Of a DNA stretch of 64,000 nucleotides, positions 50,849 to 61,199 are shown piece after piece. Under the pieces are notes generated by a model, which had not been told where the DNA came from, did not search any database, and saw only the letters and a list, made by a program, of their open reading frames with translations. The translations under genes were made by a program, and so were the position numbers. The DNA is taken from the NCBI GenBank assembly GCA_028284225.1, contig JANQSD010000008.1, forward strand, positions 1 to 64,000, written 5' to 3'. Each line of letters begins with the position of its first letter. Within the stretch, counting starts at the first letter, position 1. This DNA comes from Arenicellales bacterium. Lineage in GTDB: Bacteria; Pseudomonadota; Gammaproteobacteria; Arenicellales; JAHEKD01.

Positions 50849-52492
50849 ATGGACCCAAAGACTGCTGTTCAAAATCCCTTTCACGCGGGTGAATTAGAAG
50901 CACAGGCACGAGCCGGTGTTGGTGACGTTTCACAATGGGCTGGTGGTTTTATTCGTAGTTATCTTCCCGAACAGCACCGCGAATTTCATACATCACTGCC
51001 GTTCCTGGTGATCGCTGGTGCAGACTCTGATGAGCGCATATGGGTCACACTGCTCGATGGTGATGAAGGGTTTATTCACTCACCCGATGCGTATTCACTA
51101 ACACTGAATACGATAATCGACATTCAGGACCCGTTAGCCGATACGTTAAACACAGGCACGGATGTCGGCGCTCTTGGTATTGAATTAGCCACACGTCGCC
51201 GCAACAGATTCAGCGGTCAGTTCAATAAAACGGCTGATGGCTATGCTATTGATATCCACCAAACTTTTGGAAATTGCCCGCAGTACATCAACGAACGTGC
51301 CTGGACTCGTGTACCTCGGAACACACCTGCGCAAGTTAAGCGAAGCAGCACGCTTAGCATTTCCCAGATTGAGTTGATCAAACATGCTGATACGATGTTC
51401 ATCGGATCTGGACACCAAAAAAGTAACAACACCCCATCGCGTAGTTATGACGCCTCTCATCGTGGCGGCGCGCCCGGGTTTGTGCATGTGTCAGATACTA
51501 GTCACCTACAAATCCCTGACTACGCCGGTAACAACTTTTTCAACACCATTGGTAACCTGATCAGCAATCCGCGTATCGGTCTGGTTTTTGTCAATTTTGA
51601 AACAGGCAGTCTGCTGCATATTTCGGGTCGTGCCACAATTGATTGGAGCCCACAGAATACCTTTGACTCTGATGCATTGCGTGTGATTGATGTGGAAATT
51701 GACGCCGTTATTGAACGCCCCGGTGCAGTTGCTCTACGCTGGTCGCAACAAGATCATTTGTTGCGCCAATTAAAAGTCGCCCGACGCAAAAAAGAAGCGC
51801 ACAATATCACTTCCTTCTATCTGACCCCGGCAGATCACAAACCTTTACCCGGTTTTAAGGCCGGTCAACACCTACCTGTCGAAATACAGATCCCGGGTCA
51901 AACCGGCACATCCAAGCGAAGTTATTCCTTGTCCGGTCCACCGGACGCAACCAATAGCTATCGCTTGAGTATCAAGCGAGAACACAAAGGGCTGGTGTCG
52001 AGATTCTTTCATGACCAGCTGTATGAAGGTGCAATTATTAGGGCATCAGTCCCTTCGGGTGACTTCGTCATGCCCTGCGGCAATTGTCCTGTTGTGCTGG
52101 CCAGCGCAGGTGTTGGATTAACCCCTATGATATCAATGTTGCATTCGACCTTATCCGATGCTGTCCCCCGCCGTATCTGGTTTGTACATGGCTCACGAAA
52201 CGGCAATGAACATGCATTGCAATCTGAGGTGACTCAGTTGATCGCAAAGCACCCTTATGCACAGCAAAAACGATTTTATAGCCGCCCATTAGAAAGCGAT
52301 ATTCTGGGGAAGGATTACGATAAACATGGACGTATCACAGCACAGGACGTGCTAAACCTGAACTCCGGCCCGGATACGCAGTATCTTCTGTGTGGCCCCA
52401 CCCCGTTTTTGGCCGATATTAAAAACGGATTGGAGGCATCAGGCGTACCTGCTGAAAACATCCATTACGAAACATTTGGCCCAGCAGGCTAG
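50849..52492 (+). CDS. Fused FMN-binding split-barrel (PNPOx-like) and ferredoxin-reductase-like protein
   Basis: A 547-aa protein. Residues ~20-300 are a pyridoxamine-phosphate-oxidase-like split barrel (HTSLPFLVIAGADSDERIWV; ASHRGGAPGFVHVSD). Residues ~305-547 are an FAD/NAD(P)H oxidoreductase domain (FAD motif KRSYSLSGPP; pyridine motif LASAGVGLTPMISMLHS; CGPTPF near the end). The C-terminal 2Fe-2S domain common in this fusion is absent, as the protein stops at HYETFGPAG. SD CTGGAGA sits before ATG 50849. The longer frame from 50777 lies inside the GST gene. Confidence 0.85.
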   Translation: MDPKTAVQNPFHAGELEAQARAGVGDVSQWAGGFIRSYLPEQHREFHTSLPFLVIAGADSDERIWVTLLDGDEGFIHSPDAYSLTLNTIIDIQDPLADTLNTGTDVGALGIELATRRRNRFSGQFNKTADGYAIDIHQTFGNCPQYINERAWTRVPRNTPAQVKRSSTLSISQIELIKHADTMFIGSGHQKSNNTPSRSYDASHRGGAPGFVHVSDTSHLQIPDYAGNNFFNTIGNLISNPRIGLVFVNFETGSLLHISGRATIDWSPQNTFDSDALRVIDVEIDAVIERPGAVALRWSQQDHLLRQLKVARRKKEAHNITSFYLTPADHKPLPGFKAGQHLPVEIQIPGQTGTSKRSYSLSGPPDATNSYRLSIKREHKGLVSRFFHDQLYEGAIIRASVPSGDFVMPCGNCPVVLASAGVGLTPMISMLHSTLSDAVPRRIWFVHGSRNGNEHALQSEVTQLIAKHPYAQQKRFYSRPLESDILGKDYDKHGRITAQDVLNLNSGPDTQYLLCGPTPFLADIKNGLEASGVPAENIHYETFGPAG

Positions 52493-52558
52493 CAATACGC
52501 TATCCTAAAACAAACTTAAATCTTGATACCCAGCATATCTCATATAATCTCTAAAGCC

Positions 52559-52750
52559 ATGATAAACACCATTCTAATCATTGGAAATATTATCCTATAT
52601 GTATGGGTGACCTATAGCTGCTATCAGATTTTCAGAACGATGTGGTCAAAAACTGATAATCGATTTTTTTATAAATTTATGATGGTTTTTTCTTTTTATT
52701 TACTCTTCTTTGCACCTTGGGGCTACTGTTTTACATGTTCGCTAGCCTGA
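52559..52750 (+). CDS. Small membrane protein, unknown
   Basis: A 63-aa protein from ATG 52559 with two membrane segments (TILIIGNIILYVWVTYSCYQ; FMMVFSFYLLFFAPWGYCF). The frame also opens at TTG 52523. No family recognised and the ribosome site is weak. Confidence 0.35.
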   Translation: MINTILIIGNIILYVWVTYSCYQIFRTMWSKTDNRFFYKFMMVFSFYLLFFAPWGYCFTCSLA

Positions 52751-52802
52751 AGAAAATGCTTGCCGCTTAGAAACACCGGAGTAATACAGAACAATTAATA
52801 AT

Positions 52803-53198
52803 TTAAAGCAGTGTATCGATTGCTTTTAATGCATCACGCCGACTAATCTGGCCAACAAGGCGGTTATCTTCAATGACCGGCAGGCGCTTCAATGGAGTTT
52901 CAACAAACATTTTGGCGATGTCAATTATACTGTCATCGGCATTAACTGTGGTGACATTCTTAGTCATATAATCAGAAACTTTACCGCCACGGCTATCGTT
53001 ATAACCGGCTTCCAAGGCAACTTTCAAACAGTCTTTTTCAGATAAAATGCCGACCAGGTTATCCATGCTGTCCTGAACCGGCGCACCGGAAATACGGTTT
53101 TTGAGCAAAATTGAAATAGCCTGCATGATTTCCATGTCCGGAGACAGGGTAATCAAACTAGCGGCCATAAAATCTCTTACTTTGGCGGAGACAAGCAT
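52803..53198 (-). CDS. Two-CBS-domain protein
   Basis: A 131-aa protein made of a CBS pair: VRDFMAASLITLSPDMEIMQ and VSDYMTKNVTTVNADDSIID, each with the G-x-[IV]-S-x-x-D end (GILSEKDCLK; GQISRRDALK). CBS pairs bind adenosine nucleotides and act as energy sensors. It lies just downstream of nqrM on the same strand with a 10-bp gap, so it may be the last gene of the nqr operon. Confidence 0.88.
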   Translation of the reverse strand: MLVSAKVRDFMAASLITLSPDMEIMQAISILLKNRISGAPVQDSMDNLVGILSEKDCLKVALEAGYNDSRGGKVSDYMTKNVTTVNADDSIIDIAKMFVETPLKRLPVIEDNRLVGQISRRDALKAIDTLL

Positions 53199-53208
53199 GG
53201 TTGATCCC

Positions 53209-53430
53209 TCAGGCTTTCATATTATTAGAATCACTATCGCGAATCGCTAATAGTTGTTTACGCTTTTCACAAGGCTCGGAACAAAAATCACAAGCTGACT
53301 CTAATCCATCTATGTTAGAAATGCCGCCGCAACTGCCCTTAATGGCATCACGACCAAAGATGACACCAATGGCCATAGCGACAACCACAATCAGTAAAAT
53401 TGCAAATGTGACTAGAATTACCTGTAACAT
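53209..53430 (-). CDS. nqrM: Na+-NQR maturation protein
   Basis: A 73-aa protein with one membrane segment (TFAILLIVVVAMAIGVIFG) and four conserved Cys in GSCGGI, CDFC and EPCEKR. NqrM delivers iron for the NqrD/NqrE membrane iron centre. Its place behind apbE in the nqr operon is standard. Confidence 0.93.
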   Translation of the reverse strand: MLQVILVTFAILLIVVVAMAIGVIFGRDAIKGSCGGISNIDGLESACDFCSEPCEKRKQLLAIRDSDSNNMKA

Positions 53431-53432
53431 AT

Positions 53433-54509
53433 TTATTCCATATAGGGCTTCATTTGAGGTGTGGTTTTAACAATAAACTCATCACCCTGTTTCTCTATCA
53501 TATACACTGCCAACCCATATTGCAAAGCAAATTCATAGCCATACTCAGGGCCTAATACCATTAATGCAGTTGCATAACCATCAGCGCTCATACAGTCATC
53601 TGCAATAACGGACACAGACACTAATTTGTGCTCGATGGGACGAAAAGTCAGTGGGTCAATAATATGCGAATAACGAACTCCATCTTCTTCAAAAAAATTT
53701 CGGTAGCTACCTGAGGTAGCAATACTTTTATGTGTTATGGAGACAACCTGCTGAATGGATTCGTTTAGAGCCGGGTCTGGTTTTTCAATCCCTACTCGCC
53801 ACAGTTGACCATCAAGATTTCTACCCCTGGCACTTAGTTCGCCACCGATATCAACCAGGAAATTAGTGATTTGATAAGTTTCAAGCAATTGAGCTAACTT
53901 ATCGACTGCAAAACCTTTGGCAATTGCTGATAAGTCCAATCTTAAATCAGTAATGGATTTTTTTAGTGCTGCTGGATCGAGTCGCACATCTAGTTTATTT
54001 CCACCAAATAACTCTGCTACTTGTGTTATTTCTGATTCTGATGGAGTCTTGACTGGTTTTTTATCAGCGCCAAAACTCCATAGATCTATTAAAGGACCGA
54101 GAGTCGGGTCAAATCTGCCCTGAGTTTGTTCATAAATCTGTTTAGCCTTGGCCGTGACCACTGCAAAATCGCTGGATACTGAAAACCACTGTGTTGAGTT
54201 GGATTGATTGAAACTAGTAATTTCCGAATCCTGTTGATAGGTCGACATTTGCCGGTTAACTTGATCAAGCACATTTTCAATAGCAGCCTTAAGCTGTTCC
54301 TCTTCGATATCATCGTCTGCAACCAATGAAATCCGATAATAGGTGCCCATAGTTTGGCCGGAAATTTGTGTGAGCTGTTTTTCTGCGAAATCGGAGCAGG
54401 ATGTTAGAACGAAAGTTAGTAGTGGTACTAGTAATGCTATACCCCCTCTAACTCCCCCTGAAAGGGGGAGAACAATCGGGTTCCTGGATATATTCAACGT
54501 TCGCAACAT
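53433..54509 (-). CDS. apbE: FAD:protein FMN transferase with repeat-derived N-terminus
   Basis: A 358-aa ApbE: lipobox VLTSCSDF near 34-41, ISGQTMGTYYRISL near 50, RFDPTLGPLIDLWSFG near 130 and DLSAIAKGFAVDKLA near 195. It covalently attaches FMN to Thr of NqrB and NqrC. The first ~25 residues (MLRTLNISRNPIVLPLSGGV...) are encoded by the dispersed GC-rich repeat at 54439-54578. No other good start exists between the repeat and the hydrophobic signal, so the repeat seems to supply the start codon. Confidence 0.92.
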   Translation of the reverse strand: MLRTLNISRNPIVLPLSGGVRGGIALLVPLLTFVLTSCSDFAEKQLTQISGQTMGTYYRISLVADDDIEEEQLKAAIENVLDQVNRQMSTYQQDSEITSFNQSNSTQWFSVSSDFAVVTAKAKQIYEQTQGRFDPTLGPLIDLWSFGADKKPVKTPSESEITQVAELFGGNKLDVRLDPAALKKSITDLRLDLSAIAKGFAVDKLAQLLETYQITNFLVDIGGELSARGRNLDGQLWRVGIEKPDPALNESIQQVVSITHKSIATSGSYRNFFEEDGVRYSHIIDPLTFRPIEHKLVSVSVIADDCMSADGYATALMVLGPEYGYEFALQYGLAVYMIEKQGDEFIVKTTPQMKPYME

Positions 54510-54578
54510 CCGAATTAGTCCGGCATCACAAGATGCTAGTTGATTCCTCCCCTTTCAGGGGAGGTTAGGAGGGGTTCT
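54439..54578. repeat. Dispersed GC-rich double-hairpin repeat (copy 2)
   Basis: Arms ACCCCCTCTAACTCCCCCTG (54441) with the hairpin TCCCCCTGAAAGGGGGA, and CTCCCCTTTCAGGGGAG (54547) followed by GTTAGGAGGGGTTC. It is the reverse-orientation relative of the copy at 38545-38692. It separates nqrF from apbE inside the operon and overlaps the 5' end of apbE. Confidence 0.8.
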
Positions 54579-54591
54579 CTTTCAAACAGCT

Positions 54592-55815
54592 CTAGCCGCC
54601 GAAATCATCCAATAAGATATTGTCGCTTTCCACGCCCAGGTTTTCGAGCATATTGATTACCGCAGCATTCATGACCGGCGGGCCACACATGTAATATTCA
54701 CAATCCTCAGGATTTGGATGATCTTTGAGATAATTCTCAAACAGGACATTGTGAATAAAGCCTGTTTCACCTTCCCAATTGTCATCCGGTTGCGGATCGG
54801 ATAACGCCACATGCCAGTCAAAGTTATCATTCTCGGCATCCAGCATGTCAAAGTCTTCGACGTAGAACATTTCGCGTTTACTGCGTGCGCCATACCAGAA
54901 TGACATTTTGCGGTCGGTTTTGATTCGACGTAATTGATCAAAAATATGAGATCGCATCGGTGCCATACCTGCACCACCACCTACGAACACCATTTCAGCA
55001 TCTGTATCTTTAGCAAAGAATTCTCCAAACGGACCGGAAATAGTGACTTCGTCGCCAGGTTTAAGGTTAAAAATGTATGATGACATTTCGCCCGGCGGTA
55101 CATCAGGATTATTTGGCGGCGGTGATGCAATCCGCACATTGAGCATAATAATGCCCTTTTCCTCAGGATAATTGGCCATTGAATAGGCACGCACCACTTT
55201 ATCTTTAACTGATGACTCATAGCGCCAAAGATTGAACTTATCCCAATCTTCGTGATACTCATCTTCAACATCGAATGTTTTGTAACTCACTTGATGTGGT
55301 GGGCATTCGATTTGAATATAACCACCGGCACGGAAATCCACATTCTCGCCCTCAGGCAACTCTAGGACCAACTCTTTAATGAAAGTCGCTACATTTTCAT
55401 TGGAACGAACTTTACAGCGCCATTGTTTGACACCGAATACTTCTTCCGGCACTTCAATTTTCATATCCTGCTTGACAGCAACTTGGCAGGACAAGCGATC
55501 ACCCTCACGTGCTTCACGCTTGGTAATGTGAGATTCTTCAGTGGGCAGAATTGAACCTCCGCCTTCGAATATCTTGACCCGGCACTGGGCACAGGTGCCA
55601 CCACCGCCACAGGCTGAAGATACAAAAAGTTTGTTGTCGGCTAAAGCACCCAGTAATTTAGATCCTACAGGGGCCTGGACTGTTTTTTCGCCGTTAATGG
55701 TGATATTGACATTACCGCTGGCCACTAATCTTGATTTAGCCATCAGGATAATAAATACCAGAGCTAAAACAATGATGATGAATGCTGCAACCGCGAATGA
55801 GATTTGAAAGATCAT
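54592..55815 (-). CDS. nqrF: Na+-NQR subunit F (NADH dehydrogenase, FAD and 2Fe-2S)
   Basis: A 407-aa protein with N-terminal membrane helix ([19 protein letters not shown]) and a ferredoxin domain with cluster Cys in [17 protein letters not shown] and DRLSCQVAV. The FAD motif is [14 protein letters not shown] and the NADH site is [20 protein letters not shown]. It takes electrons from NADH and passes them to the membrane subunits. Last of the six nqr structural genes. Confidence 0.96.
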   Translation of the reverse strand: MIFQISFAVAAFIIIVLALVFIILMAKSRLVASGNVNITINGEKTVQAPVGSKLLGALADNKLFVSSACGGGGTCAQCRVKIFEGGGSILPTEESHITKREAREGDRLSCQVAVKQDMKIEVPEEVFGVKQWRCKVRSNENVATFIKELVLELPEGENVDFRAGGYIQIECPPHQVSYKTFDVEDEYHEDWDKFNLWRYESSVKDKVVRAYSMANYPEEKGIIMLNVRIASPPPNNPDVPPGEMSSYIFNLKPGDEVTISGPFGEFFAKDTDAEMVFVGGGAGMAPMRSHIFDQLRRIKTDRKMSFWYGARSKREMFYVEDFDMLDAENDNFDWHVALSDPQPDDNWEGETGFIHNVLFENYLKDHPNPEDCEYYMCGPPVMNAAVINMLENLGVESDNILLDDFGG

Positions 55816-55843
55816 GGTGTGTATTCCTTATTCGTTTTGCACC

Positions 55844-56443
55844 TTATAACTGAATGCCAGAAAAAGCCATGAAGCCTAAGGCCATTAAACCAACGGTAAT
55901 AAAGGTAATGCCAAGGCCTTGCAGGCCGTCAGGCACATCACTGTATTTCAATTTTTCCCGAACACCGGCCAATGCAGTGATCGCCAAGGCCCAGCCGAAA
56001 CCACTACTGCCGCCGTAGACCAGACTTTCTACTAAATTGTAGTCTCGTTGCACCATGAACAATGTACCACCTAGAATGGCACAGTTTACTGTTATCAATG
56101 GCAGGAATATTCCAAGTGCATTATATAGAGCCGGAAAAAACCGATCCAAAACCATTTCTAAAATCTGCACCATGGCTGCAATAACGCCGATATAAGTCAA
56201 CAAGCCCAGGAATGTCAGGTCAAGTTCGCCTAAGCCAGCCCACTCCAAAGAACCCGGCTTAAGTAGGTTATTGAGCAGTAAATTATTGACCGGTACAGTT
56301 ATAAATTGCACCACAAATACCGCAGCACCCAAACCTATCGCTGTTTCAATCTTTTTAGAAACCGCCAGGAATGTACACATTCCCAGGAAAAAAGATAGCG
56401 CCAGATTCTGAACGAAAATTGATTCTACGGCTAAGGCAAGCAT
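55844..56443 (-). CDS. nqrE: Na+-NQR subunit E
   Basis: A 199-aa integral membrane subunit with six membrane segments. The start [20 protein letters not shown] contains the conserved Cys of the NqrD/E iron centre, and the second Cys is in [14 protein letters not shown]. Start overlaps the nqrD stop (TAATG). Confidence 0.96.
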   Translation of the reverse strand: MLALAVESIFVQNLALSFFLGMCTFLAVSKKIETAIGLGAAVFVVQFITVPVNNLLLNNLLKPGSLEWAGLGELDLTFLGLLTYIGVIAAMVQILEMVLDRFFPALYNALGIFLPLITVNCAILGGTLFMVQRDYNLVESLVYGGSSGFGWALAITALAGVREKLKYSDVPDGLQGLGITFITVGLMALGFMAFSGIQL

Positions 56444-57105
56444 TAGTGAGCCTCCGATCGATGTAGCGAGTAAATCTCAAAATCACGCTTCTCTACTTGT
56501 TCAGCTTTCCAGCTTCTGACAGCCCATATTAACAAGCCGATAATGAAAAACGCGCTTGGTGCTAATAACATCATCCCATTGGGCTCATACCAACCACCAT
56601 CCTTTGTCAGTGAAAATACTTGAATCCCAAACAGTTTGCCGGTGCCGAATAACTCGCGGATAAAGGCCACTATCATCAGCACAGCACTGTATCCCAAGCC
56701 GTTACCGATTCCATCCATAAAGCTGTGGAAAGGACCATTTTTCATTGCATACGCCTCGGCTCGGCCCATGACTATGCAATTGGTAATAATCAGACCAACA
56801 AATACTGATAACGCCTTACTCGTCTCATAGGCATAAGCTTTTAGAACTTGATCAACCACAATAACCAAAGAAGCAATGATGGTCATTTGAATAATAATCC
56901 GTACACTGCTGGGCACATGATTACGAATAATACTGACCGATAAGTTAGACAATGCAGTAACACTTATAACCGCCAAACACATTACAAATGCAGTTTTCAT
57001 CGAGGTTGTTACCGCCAATGCAGAACATATTCCCAATACTTGCAAGGTAATTGGATTGTTATCGACGATCGGTTTATATATCGCTTCTTTCGTTTCTGAG
57101 CTCAT
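56443..57105 (-). CDS. nqrD: Na+-NQR subunit D
   Basis: A 220-aa membrane subunit, pseudosymmetric partner of NqrE. Cys ligands appear in [20 protein letters not shown] near 25-30 and [15 protein letters not shown] near 110. Six membrane segments. The pair holds the iron centre that relays electrons across the membrane. Confidence 0.96.
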   Translation of the reverse strand: MSSETKEAIYKPIVDNNPITLQVLGICSALAVTTSMKTAFVMCLAVISVTALSNLSVSIIRNHVPSSVRIIIQMTIIASLVIVVDQVLKAYAYETSKALSVFVGLIITNCIVMGRAEAYAMKNGPFHSFMDGIGNGLGYSAVLMIVAFIRELFGTGKLFGIQVFSLTKDGGWYEPNGMMLLAPSAFFIIGLLIWAVRSWKAEQVEKRDFEIYSLHRSEAH

Positions 57106-57133
57106 TTCAGCTTCCTCTTAACATTCCTGCTCA

Positions 57134-57976
57134 TCATCCCTGACTTGTACGCAACTTATCAATGTATGGTCCAAAACCTTGATCAGTTAACCAGTATTTA
57201 AATAAGTTACTAACACCGTTTGTGGTCAAGGTCGCACCGGCCAAACCGTCAACCTGGTAATCTGCTTGCGCATTGGCAGGATTGACTGAACCTTTAACCA
57301 AATGAAAGTTGTATTCGCCATTTTCATCAAACAGCTGTTTGCCATTCCAAACTGCTCGCCAGTTAGGATTATCCACCTCACCACCCAGGCCAGGTGTTTC
57401 ACCATGTTCATAAAAAATCACTCTGTAGATAGTAGACAAATCTGTTTCCAGAGAAATAAAACCATACAACGTCGACCATAAGCCGTAACCGTGAACCGGT
57501 AAAATAACTTTGTTGACTTGATCACTATCATCTTTGACCAGATAGACCTTGGCATAGTTCGCACGTCGGCCAATACCGGCAATATCTTCATCGTCGCTTA
57601 ACTCGACACTTTGCTCTGGGTCTTTAGCCGCTACCCGCTGGTCAAACGTATCGACATCCAGCTCATCAACGTACTCGCCTGTTTCCAGATCAACGATTTT
57701 AGTATCGATTAAGGCAAAACGATCTTCCATAGACATGGAATCATCATCAAGCCCTGCAACTTGAAGAATATTCTTGCGCACATCAACAAGCTTATTAATC
57801 TCTTGCTTTTCTTTCAAAGCGACCGCAGCCGTGGCCACCACTATTGCACATACCAGACAGACCATAACAGTCATAAATACCGTCTTAACGATACTGTCAT
57901 TAGGCATTGACAATAAGCGGCCTAGGAAACCGCCCTGCTTTGTTTGATTATCTGATTTTTGATCTTCTTCAGGCAT
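57134..57976 (-). CDS. nqrC: Na+-NQR subunit C (covalent FMN)
   Basis: A 280-aa protein with one N-terminal membrane helix ([20 protein letters not shown]) and a periplasmic FMN domain. The flavinylation site is [11 protein letters not shown], with the Thr at about residue 249. The ATG at 57976 overlaps the nqrB stop (ATGCCTGA) and has AGGA 10 bp upstream; the 13 extra codons of the longer frame lie inside nqrB. Confidence 0.95.
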   Translation of the reverse strand: MPEEDQKSDNQTKQGGFLGRLLSMPNDSIVKTVFMTVMVCLVCAIVVATAAVALKEKQEINKLVDVRKNILQVAGLDDDSMSMEDRFALIDTKIVDLETGEYVDELDVDTFDQRVAAKDPEQSVELSDDEDIAGIGRRANYAKVYLVKDDSDQVNKVILPVHGYGLWSTLYGFISLETDLSTIYRVIFYEHGETPGLGGEVDNPNWRAVWNGKQLFDENGEYNFHLVKGSVNPANAQADYQVDGLAGATLTTNGVSNLFKYWLTDQGFGPYIDKLRTSQG

Positions 57977-59177
57977 AACGTTTGTTCCTGCGCTTGATAT
58001 TAGCTTGAACGACAAAATGATCGATTAACGGGGCAAAAATGTTACAAAACAAAATTGCCAGCATCACACCTTCCGGAAAAGCGGGATTTACCACCCGAAT
58101 CAAAACCGTCATAAATCCAATCAAGGCTCCATAAATCCAGCGGCCTGTGTTGGTCATGGCAGCACTGACCGGCTCTGTCGCCATGAACATCATGCCGAAC
58201 GCAAAGCCACCCAGCACCAAATGCCATAAAAACGACACACCGAACATGGGGTTAGTATCACTGCCAACCACATTAAACACCGTTGCGGTCAAGGCCATGC
58301 CCAGAAACATACCGGCAACGATACGCCAGGACGCAATCTTGGTAATCATCAAAAATGCACCGCCGATCAGACAAGCTAACGTTGATGTTTCTCCCAATGA
58401 ACCTTGAATGGTACCCAGGAAAGATGCGCCCCAGGTATAACCGGCCGCTTCAACCGCTTCTATACCACCCGCTGCAGCCAGACCCAATGGCGTTGCACCA
58501 CTAAATCCATCAACCGCCGTCCATACTGCATCTCCAGACATCGCGCCTGGATAAGCAAAGTATAGGAACGCTCTGCCTGTCAATGCGGGATTAAGGAAGT
58601 TTTTACCAGTACCACCAAAGACTTCCTTGCCGATAACAATACCAAATGAAATACCCAAGGCCACCATCCAAAGTGGGGTATCAGGGGGCACAATCAGTGC
58701 GAATAATATAGAGGTAACGAAAAAACCTTCATTAATTTCATGACCGCGCACTGTGGCAAAAGTGATTTCCCATACTGCACCAATAGCAAAAGTAATAAAA
58801 TAGATGGGAATAAAATAAACAGCACCGTGGATAAAGTTGGACCAGAAACTGTCCGGATTAACATCACCACCCAACAAACCAAATAGACTGCCGCGCCAAC
58901 CCGGCACAGTGTCCAAACCCATTGCTACCATCGCCGTATTAGCCTGCAAGCCGGTATTCCACATGGCCACAAACACACATGGCATAACCGATAACCAGAC
59001 ATAGATCATCACTCGCTTGAGATCGATGCCATCACGCACATGGGGTGAAGTTAAGGTTTGGTCATTAGGTGAATACAGAAAGGTATCAACCGCTTCGTAA
59101 ATAGGATAATACTTCTCTAAACGCCCACCCTTGGCAAAAAGCGGGTGTAATTGATCGAGCTTGTCTCTAAGTGACAT
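57969..59177 (-). CDS. nqrB: Na+-NQR subunit B (covalent FMN, sodium channel)
   Basis: A 402-aa membrane protein with about ten segments and the flavinylation motif [13 protein letters not shown] in the middle. An [20 protein letters not shown] block precedes it. NqrB binds FMN, riboflavin and quinone and couples electron flow to sodium export. Coupled to nqrA (1-bp overlap) and nqrC. Confidence 0.96.
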   Translation of the reverse strand: MSLRDKLDQLHPLFAKGGRLEKYYPIYEAVDTFLYSPNDQTLTSPHVRDGIDLKRVMIYVWLSVMPCVFVAMWNTGLQANTAMVAMGLDTVPGWRGSLFGLLGGDVNPDSFWSNFIHGAVYFIPIYFITFAIGAVWEITFATVRGHEINEGFFVTSILFALIVPPDTPLWMVALGISFGIVIGKEVFGGTGKNFLNPALTGRAFLYFAYPGAMSGDAVWTAVDGFSGATPLGLAAAGGIEAVEAAGYTWGASFLGTIQGSLGETSTLACLIGGAFLMITKIASWRIVAGMFLGMALTATVFNVVGSDTNPMFGVSFLWHLVLGGFAFGMMFMATEPVSAAMTNTGRWIYGALIGFMTVLIRVVNPAFPEGVMLAILFCNIFAPLIDHFVVQANIKRRNKRYA

Positions 59178-60523
59178 CAGCCCTCCTTCTCAATCTGTTC
59201 GAGTCTGGCACGCAGCACCGGACCAAATTCATTCTTACTTGGACAAATAAAAGAACATAGAGCCAAGTCTTCCTCGTCCATTTCCAAACAGCCCAAGGCC
59301 TGCGCACTATCGGTATCACCGACAATCAGCGCTCTTAACATTTGAGTCGGCAAGATATCCATGGGCATTACATTTTCATAATGACCTAGCGGCACCATAG
59401 CCCTGGGGCTGCCATTTTGCAAAGTGCCAAAATCATAAGTTTTGTTGCGGTTAAAGGCTGATAAAAACACATTAAATGCGGAATATTTTTTGGGGCCTGG
59501 TGATAACCAGCCAAATAGATCACGAGTTTGATCCTGGGGTAACACTGTAATTTGATTATCATAACGTCGTAAAAAGCTGACAGCATCTGCGGCCCGTTGG
59601 CCATTTAATATAGAGCCGGAAATTAGCCTTACTTTCCCTTCCTGTAACTCGTTACCGACAATTTGGCTAATTTTGGCACCCATTCTGGTTCTGATCAGAC
59701 GTGGTTGTTTAATCATGGGACCGGACAAAGCCACTACCCGGTCTGTCCAGAGCTGTCCGGTAGAGAATAGCTTACTGACTGCAATGACATCCTGGTATCC
59801 GATATGCCAAACGACTCTTTCTGCATTTACCGGATGTAAAAAATGAATATGAGTCCCGACTAATCCAGCTGGATGCGGGCCCGAGAAATGTGCTAATTCA
59901 ACATCATCTTGATCTGGAACATCAATATCTGCATCCGGTGAGGCACAGACGTAAACCATTCCGTCAATCAGTTTGCTGATGATGCGGATACCATTAACAA
60001 AATCTTGCTTATGCTCATTAATGATTACTGCCGGATCACCCGCCAATGGATTGGTGTCCATAGCATTAATGAAAATTGCCTGAGGAACGTCATCAATTGC
60101 CGGCACTTTGCTATAAGGACGTGTTCTAAATGCTGTCCATAAGCCTGAATTTATCAAGTTTTCGCGAATTCGTTCAGCACTCAAACTGCCGTATTGATCA
60201 GCTGAATATTGGTGAAACTGTTGACACTCTTCACCATCAAGTTCGATCACTACTGACATTAATGCTCGTTTAGCACCGCGATTTATAGCTGAGATGACAC
60301 CACAGCCGGGAGAAGTGTAATTAACGCCGGGGTTCTTTTTGTCAGCAAATAAAATCTGACCGATTTTGACCCGGTCACCCTCTTGCACAGACATAGTCGG
60401 CTTCATACCCACATAATCAGTGCCGAGGACAGCAACTTCTGTTACTGAATTTGCATCTGTAATTGTCTGATCCGGCTTACCGTTAATCGGTATGTTCAGA
60501 CCTTTTTTAACCTTAAAATGCAC
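59177..60523 (-). CDS. nqrA: Na+-NQR subunit A
   Basis: A 448-aa cytoplasmic subunit, first gene of the operon. N-terminal [14 protein letters not shown], then the Rnf/Nqr-barrel wording [20 protein letters not shown]. The start codon is GTG at 60521-60523 with AGGAAG about 10 bp upstream. The operon promoter should lie in the 258-bp space before the divergent DUF6394 gene. Confidence 0.95.
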   Translation of the reverse strand: MHFKVKKGLNIPINGKPDQTITDANSVTEVAVLGTDYVGMKPTMSVQEGDRVKIGQILFADKKNPGVNYTSPGCGVISAINRGAKRALMSVVIELDGEECQQFHQYSADQYGSLSAERIRENLINSGLWTAFRTRPYSKVPAIDDVPQAIFINAMDTNPLAGDPAVIINEHKQDFVNGIRIISKLIDGMVYVCASPDADIDVPDQDDVELAHFSGPHPAGLVGTHIHFLHPVNAERVVWHIGYQDVIAVSKLFSTGQLWTDRVVALSGPMIKQPRLIRTRMGAKISQIVGNELQEGKVRLISGSILNGQRAADAVSFLRRYDNQITVLPQDQTRDLFGWLSPGPKKYSAFNVFLSAFNRNKTYDFGTLQNGSPRAMVPLGHYENVMPMDILPTQMLRALIVGDTDSAQALGCLEMDEEDLALCSFICPSKNEFGPVLRARLEQIEKEG

Positions 60524-60660
60524 GTTTTAAGCTTCCTGTCTCGACTTGTAAAAAGCAAAAAAACAAATAAAGAATCGATTACGAGAACCATCCTCATTTG
60601 CTTTATTGTGTTTCAATATAATGTGATTTTACTGGTTGTGCAGCGTTTATAAAACACTTT

Positions 60661-60689
60661 TTGGCGTTTTTTATGTCATACACTATATT
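60661..60689 (+). promoter_or_regulatory. Candidate sigma-70 promoter for the DUF6394-potassium-channel genes
   Basis: TTGGCG (60661-60666), 17-bp spacer, TATATT (60684-60689), about 90 bp before the GTG start at 60782. The rest of 60524-60781 shows no gene. Confidence 0.45.
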
Positions 60690-60781
60690 GTCAACGTGTC
60701 GCATTTTGTGTTTATACCTTCAGCATTCAGCGCTAAACTATTGGTTACCATCACATTTTGCCTTAAAGGGAGCACAAAAAA

Positions 60782-61165
60782 GTGAATTTTGAAAAAGTCT
60801 TATTCGCATTTTTTATTTTGCTTGCGATGACGTTAAATTTCGGTTTTTTCTACGGTGACCAGACCGATCCAAGCCAACATCATGTTTATGAGTTATTTGC
60901 GGCTATTGTTATTAGCCTGATTGCCACCATTATGAAATTTGGTGATCGTTCGCAAGTCGGTGCTGTCCTGCTGGCCACTTCTTTAGTTGCAGATTTGCAA
61001 CTGATCGCCGCCGCTACCGTCTGGGGTATTGCGGTATATGGCTTAAATTTACCCCTCAATGCTTCGGTCATGTCGACTATTGTTTCGTTGTCAGGCGGCG
61101 CGTTGTTGGCTAACATCGTTTCAACCATATTGTTAGTTATTGAGACAATCGTTGCTCGTCGTTGA
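60782..61165 (+). CDS. DUF6394 family membrane protein
   Basis: A 127-aa protein with four membrane segments. It starts at GTG 60782 behind AAAGGGAGCAC. The wording NFGFFYGDQTDPSQHHVYEL and KFGDRSQVGAVLLATSLVAD is conserved in small proteins encoded next to TrkA-N potassium channels. It lies 34 bp before the channel gene and may be its accessory subunit. Confidence 0.78.
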   Translation: MNFEKVLFAFFILLAMTLNFGFFYGDQTDPSQHHVYELFAAIVISLIATIMKFGDRSQVGAVLLATSLVADLQLIAAATVWGIAVYGLNLPLNASVMSTIVSLSGGALLANIVSTILLVIETIVARR

Positions 61166-61199
61166 AATCCGGCGACGTTAGCAACCTTTTGATCAGACC

